DNA from: Chlorobiota bacterium
GTDB taxonomy: Bacteria > Bacteroidota > Bacteroidia > Bacteroidales > F082
DNA length: 64,000 nucleotides
Reading direction: 5' to 3'
Assembly (NCBI GenBank): GCA_030596395.1
Contig: JAUVKF010000004.1
Span: forward strand, 1-64,000
The notes under the pieces were generated by a model that worked only from the letters and a program-made list of their open reading frames with translations, did not search any database and was not told where the DNA came from. The number at the start of each line of letters is the position of its first letter. Position 1 is the first letter of the stretch. A program made the position numbers and the translations under genes. Shown here piece by piece: positions 19,041 through 28,815 of the stretch.

Positions 19041-19070
19041 AAATACTTAAATTCAAAAATACAAGTATTT
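19041..19070. promoter_or_regulatory. inverted repeat overlapping the core promoter, candidate repressor site
   Basis: Arms AAATACTT (19041-19048) and AAGTATTT (19063-19070) are perfectly complementary with 14 bases between. The repeat brackets the -7 box at 19054-19061, a position that fits a repressor. The nearest regulator gene encodes an Rrf2-type protein at 19223. The link is inference. Confidence 0.45.
19054..19061 (-). promoter_or_regulatory. -7 box TATTTTTG for the porin/Rieske/HAO/nap operon
   Basis: On the minus strand this reads TATTTTTG, a full match to the Bacteroidota -7 consensus TAnnTTTG. The predicted start of transcription is near 19050, giving a leader of about 47 bases before the porin ATG at 19003. 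No TTTG -33 element is seen at the right spacing, as expected for an activator-dependent promoter. Confidence 0.55.
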
Positions 19071-19076
19071 GTCGCG

Positions 19077-19106
19077 AGCATTTTATGATTTAAATCATAA
19101 AATGCT
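19077..19106. promoter_or_regulatory. perfect 30-bp palindrome, candidate Crp/Fnr-type operator
   Basis: The two 15-base halves (AGCATTTTATGATTT and its exact complement) form a perfect palindrome. Its core is TATGA-N6-TCATA, the half-site layout of Crp/Fnr proteins. Its centre lies 30 bases ahead of the -7 box, about 41 bases before the predicted transcription start, which is the classical class II activator position. Confidence 0.6.
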
Positions 19107-19222
19107 GATTTAGAAGATATCTAAATAAATAGCGGTAAACATTGACCGTGATGACTTCCGTTGATTATCGGCAAGAAAGTATCAACCGGAGAGGGTTCTC
19201 AATGCGGATTAATTCAAAACAA

Positions 19223-19621
19223 TTAAAGGTATTCCTGTAAAGTTCGTGATTGGAGGTAGGTGACAAATTCTTCCGATAATCTTTTTATCAAATCATTTCG
19301 GATACATTTATTAGTTGGACAGATATGTAAATCGTGCGGGCACTCACCGATGTCAACTTCACCTTCGATGGAACGGTAAATATCATAGATTTTTATATCC
19401 TCAGGCTTTTTTTTCATTTCAAATCCACCGGTTGGGCCACGATACGATTTTAAAAAGCCATCCTTCACCAGCCTTTGCATGACTTTGCCAATATGATGCT
19501 TTGAGAAACCTATTTTTTCTGATAACAGGATTGCATTTAACGGTTTATCCGATTTTGAAATTACAATTAAACCATGAATTCCAATGGAAGCAGCATCAGA
19601 GAAATTAATAATTTTAGGCAT
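19223..19621 (-). CDS. Rrf2 family regulator, NsrR/IscR-like
   Basis: A 132-residue Rrf2 protein with an N-terminal winged helix (LLSEKIGFSKHHIGKVMQRLVKDGFLKSYRG region). Three cysteines lie in the position used for an Fe-S cluster: C94, C101 and C106 (GECPHDLHICPTNKC). NsrR and IscR use three cysteines at similar spacing to hold a cluster that senses nitric oxide, redox state or iron. It lies just upstream of the nitrogen-respiration operon and on the same strand, separated by 219 bases that hold two palindromes. It is a likely sensor for that operon. Confidence 0.85.
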   Translation of the reverse strand: MPKIINFSDAASIGIHGLIVISKSDKPLNAILLSEKIGFSKHHIGKVMQRLVKDGFLKSYRGPTGGFEMKKKPEDIKIYDIYRSIEGEVDIGECPHDLHICPTNKCIRNDLIKRLSEEFVTYLQSRTLQEYL

Positions 19622-19729
19622 AATTGATTGAATAAAGTTAGCTTTACAAAGCTACAGTTATTTAAGAACTGATTTTCTTAAATTAATTTAAATCAAGATT
19701 TATACAAATTACCTTAATCCATATTTATA

Positions 19730-19737
19730 TAGATTTG
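19730..19737 (+). promoter_or_regulatory. -7 box TAGATTTG before deoC
   Basis: A full match to TAnnTTTG ending 17 bases before the deoC ATG. The -33 element is not clear. The implied leader is only about 13 bases. Confidence 0.4.
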
Positions 19738-19754
19738 TTTAAAAATTTGAAACC

Positions 19755-20606
19755 ATGCATCATTTTCAGGATTACACAGCAACACAAAACGAACTTACAA
19801 ATAGGGGGAAAGCAATCAGGATAGAGAGTCTCGATATAACTAATCGGATTAGTGTCTTAAAACAAATCCTGGGCTTTATTGATCTGACAACCTTAAGCGG
19901 TGATGATACCACTCAAAAAATACTTGACCTCTGTCATACCGGCATGTCGTTTTTTGACGGTGAAAAAGGTATTCCCAATGTTGCAGCAATTTGCGTTTAC
20001 CCGGTTTTTGCAAATACAGTTCATCATGCATTGAAAGGCACAGATATTAAAACTGCATGCGTTGCAGGAGCGTTTCCGAGCGGACAATCTCCATTGCCTG
20101 TGCGTATTGATGAGGTTAAATATGCCGTTGACCACGGCGCGGATGAAATTGATATGGTGATTTCAAGAGGAAGATTAATTGAAGGGGATGTAGATTTTAT
20201 TTCGGATGAAGTAAGGCTGATCAAAGAAGCCTGTGGCGAAGCGCATTTAAAAGTAATAATTGAAACGGGCGAGCTGAAATCGGTAGAACTGATAAGGAAA
20301 GCAAGTGAACTGGCCATTACGGCAGGTGCTGATTTTATCAAAACTTCCACCGGGAAGATTGACCCGGCAGCTACACCCGAGGCTTTTTTAATCATGCTTG
20401 ATACCATAAAAGAATATTTTGAAGCTAGCGGTAAAATTATCGGGATAAAACCTGCCGGAGGTATTTCAGAACCCGATGAAGCCATACATTATTATTGTAT
20501 GGTAAAAAGCGTTTTAGGTGAAGCATGGTTAAATTCAAGCCACTTCAGAATTGGGGCAAGCAGGCTGGCAAATAAGGTTTATCAGGAAATAACTGAAACC
20601 GGTTAG
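19755..20606 (+). CDS. deoC: deoxyribose-phosphate aldolase
   Basis: A 283-residue DeoC that cleaves 2-deoxyribose-5-phosphate to acetaldehyde and glyceraldehyde-3-phosphate in the cytoplasm. The Schiff-base lysine is in FIKTSTGK near residue 200, with the supporting DEIDMVI motif near 133 and KPAGGI near 236. The protein has about 40 extra N-terminal residues compared with the short bacterial enzyme, as in other Bacteroidota. It stands alone and is divergent from the Rrf2 regulator. Confidence 0.93.
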   Translation: MHHFQDYTATQNELTNRGKAIRIESLDITNRISVLKQILGFIDLTTLSGDDTTQKILDLCHTGMSFFDGEKGIPNVAAICVYPVFANTVHHALKGTDIKTACVAGAFPSGQSPLPVRIDEVKYAVDHGADEIDMVISRGRLIEGDVDFISDEVRLIKEACGEAHLKVIIETGELKSVELIRKASELAITAGADFIKTSTGKIDPAATPEAFLIMLDTIKEYFEASGKIIGIKPAGGISEPDEAIHYYCMVKSVLGEAWLNSSHFRIGASRLANKVYQEITETG

Positions 20607-20927
20607 CAAAGCTGTTTGTACTATTTATATATACCAATCAAGGGTTAAATTATACTAAACTTTAACAAAAAATCCAGGTTGGTACGAAGTACGTGTTGCG
20701 GGGTCAGTGAGTTATAACAATCAAATTACCCGTAACCCGCATCCACGCAACCCGTAACCTGAATTCATCCAGTTGAAAACGAATTGATAATCAGCCAGGA
20801 ATTTTAACTCTTGATTCGCATTATTTTATATTTGCAAACAATTTTGCTGAAATGAAACTCCGATTAAACAGACGGGTTAACCCGTCTGTTCACCCAGGGA
20901 GAATGATTATTTCTAAAATATAATCAG
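20607..20927. other. intergenic spacer with palindromes
   Basis: A 321-base gap. It holds a partly palindromic GTTGCGGG/CCCGTAACCCGC-rich stretch at about 20690-20760, the -7 box at 20827-20834, and a perfect hairpin at 20867-20890 (arms AACAGACGGG and CCCGTCTGTT around TTAA). A 23-codon open frame (20852-20923) spans the hairpin but has no other support as a gene. Confidence 0.5.
20827..20834 (+). promoter_or_regulatory. -7 box TATATTTG before the thioredoxin-like gene
   Basis: A full match to TAnnTTTG, 93 bases before the ATG of the thioredoxin-like secreted protein. The resulting leader RNA would carry the AACAGACGGG hairpin at 20867-20890. Confidence 0.45.
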
Positions 20928-21716
20928 ATGAAACAAATATCTGTTCTTCTATTTTCTATTGCATTCGCTTTACTTTTAAATGGTCAAACTCCCCTTACAG
21001 AGGCAGTAAATTTTCATGTTAAAACCATCGAAGGTGAAACCATCTGGTTATTCCCTTTACTGGATGATTATAATATTGTTGTGATTGACTTTTTCTCAAC
21101 AACCTGCGGGCCATGTCAGGATTATGCGCCTGATTACCAGGAAGCTTATGAAGAGTTTGGCGAAAATCAGAGCAATGTTTTTTTTATGGGCATCAACTGG
21201 GGTGATGATAACGATGGGGTTCATGAATTTGATTCGATTTTTGGGTTGACCTATCCTTCGGTTAGCGGCACGCAAGGAGGCGGAGATGATGTTTTTGAAG
21301 ATTACGAAGTGCTTTCTTATCCTACGGTAATAGTAATTACACCCGATCATCAAATTGTTGAGCAATACATCTGGCCGCCAACTGCCGAAAATATAATCAG
21401 CGCGGTGATTGCAGCCGGGGGAATGTATGTTGGTGTTGAAGATCAGGTGCAGGTTATCGAGAATTTAGTTGTTTATCCAAATCCGGTTGTTCAAAAGGCA
21501 TTTCTTAATTTCAGTATTTCTTACAATGTCAATGTGGAATATGAAATTGTTGATGTTCTTGGAAATAATCTTTTCTCATCAGAAAAACAATTTTTTACTG
21601 TGGGTAGTAATGTAGTTGAACTTCCGGTTTCCGGATTAATTAATGGCCTGTATTTTGTAAGGTTAAACATTAATAATGCGGAGGTCATAACTTGTCGTTT
21701 TATTTTAGCCCGCTAA
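20928..21716 (+). CDS. secreted thioredoxin-like protein with T9SS sorting domain
   Basis: A 262-residue exported protein. It has an N-terminal signal peptide (about residues 1-20), a thioredoxin/TlpA-like domain with the redox motif CGPC in STTCGPCQDYAP near residue 62, and a C-terminal type IX secretion sorting domain of about 80 residues (VYPNPV, then NGLYFVRL and a final RFILA). It is probably delivered to the cell surface or medium by the type IX system. The substrate is unknown. Confidence 0.85.
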   Translation: MKQISVLLFSIAFALLLNGQTPLTEAVNFHVKTIEGETIWLFPLLDDYNIVVIDFFSTTCGPCQDYAPDYQEAYEEFGENQSNVFFMGINWGDDNDGVHEFDSIFGLTYPSVSGTQGGGDDVFEDYEVLSYPTVIVITPDHQIVEQYIWPPTAENIISAVIAAGGMYVGVEDQVQVIENLVVYPNPVVQKAFLNFSISYNVNVEYEIVDVLGNNLFSSEKQFFTVGSNVVELPVSGLINGLYFVRLNINNAEVITCRFILAR

Positions 21717-21734
21717 GCAAAATCCTTTCATGAT

Positions 21735-22139
21735 ATGGTAAATAATGGTTTCAAATTTATTTTTCCAGTATTGCTGTTTTTGATCGCTTCCTGTGGTGTA
21801 AACGATATAGACGGGAACCAGGATAATGATAACCAGGTCGAAATGTTTCTGGGAACCTGGAATGTATCTGATCAGCCGGCAAGGTTGAATTATATTGTTA
21901 CCATTCAACGCTCTCCACTATATGCTGACCGGGTTTTGATGGAAAACTTTGGAGATCTTGGAAGCAATACTTTTGGTCTGGTAGTGAACAACACGATCGT
22001 TATTGATCAACAAGATATCGGTAATGGATTTACAACCGAAGGTTCGGGGAATTACATCAGCGAGAATAAGCTGGAATTTGAATTTTTTCTGGATGACGGG
22101 ATTGATAAAGAATTGAGGAGAGCGATATTTACAAAGTAA
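21735..22139 (+). CDS. small lipoprotein, unknown function
   Basis: A 134-residue protein with a lipoprotein signal peptide ending in a lipobox-like LIASC near residue 20. The remaining 110 residues look like a compact beta-rich domain (lipocalin-like alternation, for example FLGTWNVSD and GNYISENKLEFEF). It is 18 bases behind the thioredoxin-like gene, so it may be co-transcribed. No family was recognised with certainty. Confidence 0.65.
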   Translation: MVNNGFKFIFPVLLFLIASCGVNDIDGNQDNDNQVEMFLGTWNVSDQPARLNYIVTIQRSPLYADRVLMENFGDLGSNTFGLVVNNTIVIDQQDIGNGFTTEGSGNYISENKLEFEFFLDDGIDKELRRAIFTK

Positions 22140-22145
22140 TCATTG

Positions 22146-22556
22146 CTAATTTATTGTGTCAGTCTTCATATCCCCCGCCTTTGCCTCTTCCTCCGCCTTC
22201 ATCTCAACCTCACTTTGCATTCTGCTCAAATTGGCCAGTACCTCTTCGTAAATGTCTTCCATTATCTCGGGATAACTGTTGTAATAATTTACATTTTCCT
22301 TGAATATCGTTACCGTTATGCCATAATGACGAAAGATTTGAGCATAAACAGAATCTTTGTATTCATTATTCATATTGGTACGAACCGAGCGGTTATGAAC
22401 AATAATCCCTTCTGCAAGCTGGATATCTGTTAATATTTTCGTCATTTTATCATATGAAAGAAATGTTTCAGGTTTATCAGGATTTACCTTATTTTCATGA
22501 TAACATCCTAACAAAAATAGGACAATAAAAGATAGTGGAAAAATATGTTTGATCAT
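22146..22556 (-). CDS. DUF4296 lipoprotein
   Basis: A 136-residue Bacteroidota-specific DUF4296 protein. The signal peptide ends in a lipobox-like FLLGC near residue 18, and the family core MTKILTDIQLAEGIIV is followed by a second helical part. The C-terminus is rich in Glu, Lys and Ala. It lies four bases downstream of recQ on the same strand. The function is unknown. Confidence 0.75.
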   Translation of the reverse strand: MIKHIFPLSFIVLFLLGCYHENKVNPDKPETFLSYDKMTKILTDIQLAEGIIVHNRSVRTNMNNEYKDSVYAQIFRHYGITVTIFKENVNYYNSYPEIMEDIYEEVLANLSRMQSEVEMKAEEEAKAGDMKTDTIN

Positions 22557-22560
22557 AGTT

Positions 22561-24768
22561 TTAATTTCCGACCTCCGAAAGGAATTTGATTCGCATCAGC
22601 CTTACTTCTTCCTCGGTATATTCTGATTCTCCTAATTCCGCCAGCGCATCTTCAATTGAATCGGTTTCTGCCTCAGAAAAATAATCATAAATATCATCCT
22701 GATGATATTCATCAACTGCATCACTAATATAATAGCTGATATCTAATTTTGTGCCTGAGGAAACAATACTTTCAATCTCGGTTAGCATCTCGCTCAGACT
22801 AAGAGCTTTTGAATGGGCAATATCTTTAAGCGGTAATTTACGATCGATGCTTTTGATGATAAATACCTTCATCCCCGATTTATTGACAACTGATTTAATA
22901 ACCATGTCGTTAGGCCGGGTAATATCATTTTCTTCAACGTATTGTTTGATCAGTTCAATAAATGGCTCACCATATTTTTCCGCTTTGCCCGATCCCACAC
23001 CAATAATTTGTGTCAGCTCTTCTTGCTTGATTGGATATTGTATAGCCATATCTTCGAGTGAAGGATCCTGGAATATTACAAAAGGAGGTAAATTTTCTTT
23101 CCTAGATAAATGCTTTCTTAAATCCTTTAACATTGAAAACAGCATCGAATCAGCACCACTCGTTTTTTGGCCGCCGTTGGCTGTAATAATTGAATCATCA
23201 TCGGAGTCATCATAATCATGATCCCTGGCCAACATAATGCTGAATGGATGTTTCAGGTACTCATTACCTTTTTCGGTTAACCGCAAAATGCCATAATTCT
23301 CTATTTCTTTTACCAGTAGTCTCTGGATTAATGCCTGGCGGATGACCGTATTCCAGTATTTTGATTCGTGCTTACTACCTTTATTAAAAAATTCATTCTG
23401 ATCAAGCTTGATGGATTTCACATCCCCACTTTTATTGCCGGCAAGCATATCGGAAATAATTTTGGCTTTAAATTGCTCCTTTGTTGCCTTCACAGCTTCA
23501 ATGGCCAATTTAATATCGTCTTTTCCTTCAAATTTTTCTTTCGGGTTCAGGCAGTTATCGCAAGCGCCACAATTTTCTTTGGTAGTATGTTCACCAAAAT
23601 AATGCAGTAGTGATTTATGACGGCATACCGAAGATTCGGCATAAGCCACAGTTTCAAATAGTAACTCTTTGGCAATTTCCTGTTCGGCAACAGGCTTGTC
23701 TTTCGTGAACTTCTCAAGTTTCTGGATATCATCATAACTGTAAAAAGTAATACAGTTACCTTCACCGCCATCGCGTCCACCCCTGCCTGTTTCCTGGTAA
23801 TAACCTTCAATACTTTTTGGAATATCGTGGTGGATTACAAAACGGATATCAGGTTTATCGATTCCCATTCCGAATGCAATGGTTGCCACGATCACCTCAA
23901 CTTCTTCCATCAGGAACATATCCTGGTTGTTTCGCCGTGTGGCTGCATCCAGTCCGGCATGATATGGCAGGGCCCTGATACCATTTACGACAAGCGATTC
24001 AGCTGTTTCTTCAACTTTTTTCCGCGAAAGGCAATAAACAATACCCGACTTTCCGGGTTGTGTTTTGATGTATTTGATTATGTTCTTTATTACCTGTTTG
24101 GTTTTTGGCCTTACTTCATAATACAGGTTCTCCCGATCGAAAGATGATTTAAAAACCTTTGCATCCGGGATTTCAAGGTTTTTTAAAATGTCTTCCTGAA
24201 CTTTTAAGGTTGCAGTCGCCGTTAAGGCAATAACCGGAACATCTTGTCCGATGGCATCAATTATCGGGCGTAACTTTCGGTACTCGGGCCTGAAATCGTG
24301 CCCCCATTCCGAAATACAGTGCGCTTCATCAATAGCATACAAGGTAATATTGATCTGCTGTAGAAACTCAATATTTTCTTCTTTGGTCAACGACTCGGGG
24401 GCCATGTATAACAGTTTGGTTTTCCGGTTTAATAAGTCTGCGCGGACCTCTATTAACTCAGCTTTCGATAACGAGGAATTCATCACGTGCGCAATACCCG
24501 ATTGCGTTCCGAAATTCCTGATCATATCCACCTGGTTTTTCATTAAAGCGATCAGGGGAGAGACAACAATAGCTGTTCCTGAATTCATTAATGCCGGTAA
24601 TTGGTAGCATAGCGATTTACCACCTCCGGTAGGCATAACAACAAATGTGTCTTTGCCATCCAATAAACTATTGATTATTGGTTCCTGATTTCCTTTAAAA
24701 CTTGAAAACCCAAAAAAGGATTTCAATAAATTCATCAAGTCAACTTTCTCCTTCTTGCTATCCATCAC
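22561..24768 (-). CDS. recQ: ATP-dependent DNA helicase RecQ
   Basis: A 735-residue 3'-5' helicase. The Walker A motif is PTGGGKS near residue 41, the DEAH box is in [13 protein letters not shown] near 143, and motif VI is [10 protein letters not shown]. The zinc-binding cysteines follow ([11 protein letters not shown] and CGACDNC, near 378-402), then the RQC winged helix and an HRDC domain near 545-620. The C-terminal 100 residues are an extra helical domain typical of Bacteroidota RecQ. It is divergent from kdsD. Confidence 0.95.
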   Translation of the reverse strand: MMDSKKEKVDLMNLLKSFFGFSSFKGNQEPIINSLLDGKDTFVVMPTGGGKSLCYQLPALMNSGTAIVVSPLIALMKNQVDMIRNFGTQSGIAHVMNSSLSKAELIEVRADLLNRKTKLLYMAPESLTKEENIEFLQQINITLYAIDEAHCISEWGHDFRPEYRKLRPIIDAIGQDVPVIALTATATLKVQEDILKNLEIPDAKVFKSSFDRENLYYEVRPKTKQVIKNIIKYIKTQPGKSGIVYCLSRKKVEETAESLVVNGIRALPYHAGLDAATRRNNQDMFLMEEVEVIVATIAFGMGIDKPDIRFVIHHDIPKSIEGYYQETGRGGRDGGEGNCITFYSYDDIQKLEKFTKDKPVAEQEIAKELLFETVAYAESSVCRHKSLLHYFGEHTTKENCGACDNCLNPKEKFEGKDDIKLAIEAVKATKEQFKAKIISDMLAGNKSGDVKSIKLDQNEFFNKGSKHESKYWNTVIRQALIQRLLVKEIENYGILRLTEKGNEYLKHPFSIMLARDHDYDDSDDDSIITANGGQKTSGADSMLFSMLKDLRKHLSRKENLPPFVIFQDPSLEDMAIQYPIKQEELTQIIGVGSGKAEKYGEPFIELIKQYVEENDITRPNDMVIKSVVNKSGMKVFIIKSIDRKLPLKDIAHSKALSLSEMLTEIESIVSSGTKLDISYYISDAVDEYHQDDIYDYFSEAETDSIEDALAELGESEYTEEEVRLMRIKFLSEVGN

Positions 24769-24917
24769 ATCAGTAGATAAAATATATCTTTGTCGTATAG
24801 TAGAGTGTAAACATCATTTCATTCTCTGGTAAAGAGGAACTTGTATTAATTGTTAATGATGCCTACACAAATATAATAATAAAAGATTTCTTTTTCATAA
24901 GTTTTAATAAAAAAATT

Positions 24918-25883
24918 TTGAACAACCGAAAAAAAATAATCCAAACCGCTATTGATGTAGTGAAAAATGAACAGGAGGCAGTAGAGCATTTGTTAAGTGC
25001 TGTAAACGAAGATTTTGTGAATGCTGTTGAGATGGTTTTTAACGCCCAGGGCCGCGTTATTGTTACAGGCATTGGTAAAAGCGCCATTATTGCACATAAA
25101 ATTGTTGCGACGTTCAATTCAACAGGCACACCGGCCATTTTTATGCATGCAGCCGATGCTATACATGGAGATATAGGTATTGTACGAAAGGAAGATATAA
25201 TAATCGTTTTATCCAAAAGTGGTGAAACCCCGGAAATAAAAGTGCTTATACCTTTGTTGAAAGCCAGGAAAAACCGGCTCATTGCGCTGGTTGGAAATAC
25301 CTCTTCGTATTTGGCCCGGCAGGCAGATTTAATTTTGGATGCTACCGTTGAAAAAGAAGCCTGTCCCAATAACCTGGTTCCAACTTCGAGCACCACCGCA
25401 CAACTTGTACTTGGTGATGCGCTGGCAATTAGCTTATTGGAGTTAAAGGGTTTTACTGCATCTGATTTTGCAAAATTCCATCCCGGTGGTGCTTTAGGTA
25501 AGAGAATGTTCCTGCATGTGGAAGACCTGTCGGTAAATAACCAGGTTCCAAAGGTTGACATCGACGAGCAAATGGATAAGGTGATTATTGAGATGACGTC
25601 GAAAAGACTTGGTGTAACAGCTGTTTTAGAAAAGGGTGAGCTGGTTGGCCTTATTACAGATGGTGATCTGAGGAGGATGATACAAAAGTATTCGGATTAT
25701 CATGCGCTAAAAGCCAGGGATGCCATGACAGTAAACCCGCAAACCATTCAGTATGATGCGCTGGTTGTGAATGCATTGAGTAATATGAGAGAGAACAACA
25801 TCACTCAACTTCCGGTTTTGAATGGCGATAAATATGTTGGTGTAATTCATTTACACGACATTTTAAATGAAGGAATTTTCTAA
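24918..25883 (+). CDS. kdsD: D-arabinose-5-phosphate isomerase (KdsD/KpsF type)
   Basis: A 321-residue enzyme interconverting ribulose-5-phosphate and arabinose-5-phosphate, the first step towards Kdo for lipopolysaccharide. The SIS domain occupies about residues 35-175 (GIGKSA, LSKSGETPE, TSSTTAQL), and two CBS domains fill 205-321. The start codon appears to be TTG at 24918, since no ATG is in frame before the SIS domain. It is followed after 9 bases by an AhpD-like gene. Confidence 0.92.
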   Translation: MNNRKKIIQTAIDVVKNEQEAVEHLLSAVNEDFVNAVEMVFNAQGRVIVTGIGKSAIIAHKIVATFNSTGTPAIFMHAADAIHGDIGIVRKEDIIIVLSKSGETPEIKVLIPLLKARKNRLIALVGNTSSYLARQADLILDATVEKEACPNNLVPTSSTTAQLVLGDALAISLLELKGFTASDFAKFHPGGALGKRMFLHVEDLSVNNQVPKVDIDEQMDKVIIEMTSKRLGVTAVLEKGELVGLITDGDLRRMIQKYSDYHALKARDAMTVNPQTIQYDALVVNALSNMRENNITQLPVLNGDKYVGVIHLHDILNEGIF

Positions 25884-25892
25884 AAGAAACCG

Positions 25893-26252
25893 ATGAAAAA
25901 AAATATCGTTAAAGAATATAGAAGCTACAGGCAAAAAATGAATAAAAAACTGCTTGCAGCTCCCAACAATAAGGTAATTAAGCGGATTTTTAACGTGGAC
26001 ACCAACGCCTATATGGAAGGCGCACTGAATGTAAAAACAAAAGAGATGCTGGGCCTGGTAGCGTCAATGGTACTTAAATGTGACGATTGTATTTACTACC
26101 ACCTTGAAAAATGTTACAAAGAAGGTGTGAGCACGGAAGAAATGATGGAAATTTTTGGTATTGCGAACCTTGTTGGAGGAACAATTGTTATACCTCACAC
26201 ACGACGTGCGCTGGAATTTTGGGAGGAACTAAATGGGATCAATAATTCTTAA
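25893..26252 (+). CDS. carboxymuconolactone decarboxylase/AhpD-like protein
   Basis: A 119-residue protein of the AhpD/CMD superfamily. The redox motif is in LKCDDCIYYHLEKCYKEG near residues 67-84 (CxxC followed by the conserved histidine). Such proteins have peroxidase-linked thiol activity. Its gene follows kdsD closely and its last 20 bases overlap the start of the DUF5686 gene, so the three are probably one transcript. Confidence 0.85.
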   Translation: MKKNIVKEYRSYRQKMNKKLLAAPNNKVIKRIFNVDTNAYMEGALNVKTKEMLGLVASMVLKCDDCIYYHLEKCYKEGVSTEEMMEIFGIANLVGGTIVIPHTRRALEFWEELNGINNS

Positions 26253-28773
26253 TATCGGGTTAATTGAAAAATATATCCGTTCCTTTCGTCTGTCTTCCGG
26301 TTTTCTGTTGGGATTAGTTATTTTTCTGTTACCTGTAATTGCTCAATCGCAAATTACAAAAATCATAGGTAAAGTTGTTGATAAAGAAAACAACGAACCA
26401 ATACCATTTGCCAATATTATTATCCTGAATTCGCTTCAGGGTACCTTAACCGATTTTGAAGGAAAATATTCACTCGAAATCAAAGGCGTTAAACCCGATT
26501 CTATTCGTGCATCCCTGCTTGGGTATGCCCAGAACACAAAACCAATAAGTATTGGGATTTTTCAGACTATCAATTTCGAATTATCTTCCAAAGACCAGGA
26601 ATTACCTGAAGTTGTAATTAGGTACAAAGGTAATCCTGCAGATGCGCTAATCGACAGCATTGTTAAATATAAACAAAAGAATACGTTTCAACCTTTTCAA
26701 ACCTCTCAGTTTAATGTTTACACCAAAATCAGGTTAGAGGCCAATAATGTTTCCGAACGTATTGTCGGACGGAAGTTTATGAAGCCATTTCAGTTTGTTT
26801 TGACTTATGTTGATACTTCAACAATTAATGGTAAATCATACTTGCCTGTAATGATGTCTGAAACCAATTCGGTGATCTATGAACGTAAATCTCCAAAATC
26901 AAAAAGAGAAATTATCAACGCATCCCGGGTTTCGGGCATCGACAATACTAACGTTTCTCAGTTTTTGGGAAGCATGTCGCAGGAGATTGATGTGTATCAG
27001 AATTTTACCGAGATATTTGAGAAGAATTTTGTTAGCCCGATTGCTAATTTTAGCCACGATTACTATAAATACTACCTGGTTGATAGTTCGTTTATCAACA
27101 AAAAATGGTGCTATCACATTATGTTTAAGCCAAAACGCAAACAGGAACTAACCTATACCGGTGGTTTGTGGGTAAATGACACTTCTTATGCACTGGTTCA
27201 GATTAATTTGCGAATTGCTGCTGATGCCAACATTAATTTTATTAATGACCTGGGTGTTGAACAACAGTTTGAATGGACCAACGACCAAATATGGATGAAG
27301 TCGAAAGAAAGGCTGTGGGCGGATTTTAATCCCTTTGAAAATGCGAAAAAAATTATTGGGTTGTATGGACATAAAACTACTTTCTATAACAATTATATTT
27401 TTGATAGTCTGGACTATGAAGATGTTTTTAAGGAGCCAACCTATGTTATAATTCAGGAGAATGCAGTACAAAACAGTGATGCTTATTGGGATACAATTCG
27501 CCCCGAATCGTTAACCGGGACAGAAGATGGTATCTACGAAATGGTTGATTCAGTTAAAAATGTTCCGAGGTTTCAACGCATTTATGACCTTTTATATGGT
27601 TTGACCGGTGGTTATTTTCCCTGGGGTAAAGTAGAGATAGGGCCATATTTTAAATTTTTTAGTTATAACAAAGTTGAAGGAGCACGGGTCAGGTTTGGTG
27701 GTCGTACTTCAACCGAGTTAAGCAGAAAATTCCGTATCGGTGCTTATCTGGCTTATGGTACTTATGATGAGCAGTTTAAATACGGTGCTGACTTTTTATA
27801 TTTATTCAATAAAAATCCAAGAAGATCATTATTTGTTTCCTTCAAATATGATATGGAGCAATTGGGTAGCAGTCCTGATGGAAGATCAACTGACAATATA
27901 CTGAGTTCATTTTACAGCAGGGGGCCTATTGATAAATTAACCCTTGTTCGTGAGTATAAAACGTATTATGAACATGAATGGTTCAATGGACTGATCAATA
28001 AATTTGTTGTACAGCGTCGTGAAATATTTCCGTTGGGCAATACAAAATTTATTATTTATCCCGAATCAGTTGAAGATACAGTTTATCTCAATTCAATTAC
28101 AACATCTGAAATAGGCCTTGACACCAGGATTTCTTTTCACGAAAAATACATTAGCGGGAAGTTTAGCCGAATCTCAATCAAAAGTCAGTATCCGATAATT
28201 ACAATTCGATACAGGTATGGGTTTCCAAATCTTTTTAATACAGATTTTACCTATCACAAATTGAACATTGGAGTTAAACAGTGGTTTAACCTCGGAACAA
28301 TCGGGTGGTCAAGATTTAACCTTGATATTGGTAAAATCTGGGGCACGCTTCCGTATCCTTTACTTAAAATCCACGATGCCAACGAAACCTGGCTTTTTAC
28401 TGAATCAGCTTCAAACCTGATGGATTATTATGAATTTATAAGTGATCAGTATATTAACTTATTTTACACGCATCATTTTGACGGCCTGCTTTTTAATAGA
28501 ATTCCGCTGATACGAAAACTTAAATGGAGAGAAGTAATATACTTTAAAGGAGTTTACGGCACTTTAACAGATGCAAATCGCAAATTTTCAGAGTTCCCTG
28601 GTAATTTAAGGCCCCTTGGTAACGAACCTTATTTAGAGACAGGAGTAGCCATCGAAAATATTTTTAAAGTTTTTAGAATTGATGCCATTTGGCGCTTGAC
28701 TCACCTGGACGATCCGGAAAACCAGGGGGTATCAAAATTTGGAATTTTTGCTTCATTATACTTTGCATTTTAA
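26233..28773 (+). CDS. DUF5686 outer-membrane protein with carboxypeptidase-like plug domain
   Basis: An 846-residue protein. A signal peptide-like segment (about residues 20-40) is followed by a carboxypeptidase-regulatory-like beta domain (GKVVDKENNEPIPFANI, about 45-130), then a long beta-rich region typical of the DUF5686 outer-membrane barrel family of Bacteroidota. The function is unknown; a role in envelope or surface assembly is usual speculation. A strong terminator follows at 28783. Confidence 0.8.
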   Translation: MGSIILNIGLIEKYIRSFRLSSGFLLGLVIFLLPVIAQSQITKIIGKVVDKENNEPIPFANIIILNSLQGTLTDFEGKYSLEIKGVKPDSIRASLLGYAQNTKPISIGIFQTINFELSSKDQELPEVVIRYKGNPADALIDSIVKYKQKNTFQPFQTSQFNVYTKIRLEANNVSERIVGRKFMKPFQFVLTYVDTSTINGKSYLPVMMSETNSVIYERKSPKSKREIINASRVSGIDNTNVSQFLGSMSQEIDVYQNFTEIFEKNFVSPIANFSHDYYKYYLVDSSFINKKWCYHIMFKPKRKQELTYTGGLWVNDTSYALVQINLRIAADANINFINDLGVEQQFEWTNDQIWMKSKERLWADFNPFENAKKIIGLYGHKTTFYNNYIFDSLDYEDVFKEPTYVIIQENAVQNSDAYWDTIRPESLTGTEDGIYEMVDSVKNVPRFQRIYDLLYGLTGGYFPWGKVEIGPYFKFFSYNKVEGARVRFGGRTSTELSRKFRIGAYLAYGTYDEQFKYGADFLYLFNKNPRRSLFVSFKYDMEQLGSSPDGRSTDNILSSFYSRGPIDKLTLVREYKTYYEHEWFNGLINKFVVQRREIFPLGNTKFIIYPESVEDTVYLNSITTSEIGLDTRISFHEKYISGKFSRISIKSQYPIITIRYRYGFPNLFNTDFTYHKLNIGVKQWFNLGTIGWSRFNLDIGKIWGTLPYPLLKIHDANETWLFTESASNLMDYYEFISDQYINLFYTHHFDGLLFNRIPLIRKLKWREVIYFKGVYGTLTDANRKFSEFPGNLRPLGNEPYLETGVAIENIFKVFRIDAIWRLTHLDDPENQGVSKFGIFASLYFAF

Positions 28774-28782
28774 GCAATAATT

Positions 28783-28810
28783 CCCCGAGCTTATGCCTCG
28801 GGGTTTCCTA
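28783..28810 (+). terminator. rho-independent terminator
   Basis: Arms CCCCGAG and CTCGGGG around a short loop (28783-28803), followed by TTTCCTATTT. It closes the kdsD/AhpD/DUF5686 transcript. Confidence 0.75.
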
Positions 28811-28815
28811 TTTCT

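Noticed and set aside
20024-20485. A 153-codon minus-strand frame inside deoC
   Set aside because: Entirely antisense to a well-conserved DeoC with its catalytic motifs intact; low-complexity Ser/Ile composition.
22751-23215. A 154-codon plus-strand frame
   Set aside because: Antisense to the C-terminal part of recQ; Ser-rich composition mirrors the coding strand.
24863-25561. A 232-codon minus-strand frame
   Set aside because: Antisense to kdsD, whose SIS and CBS motifs are intact; no signal or domain of its own.
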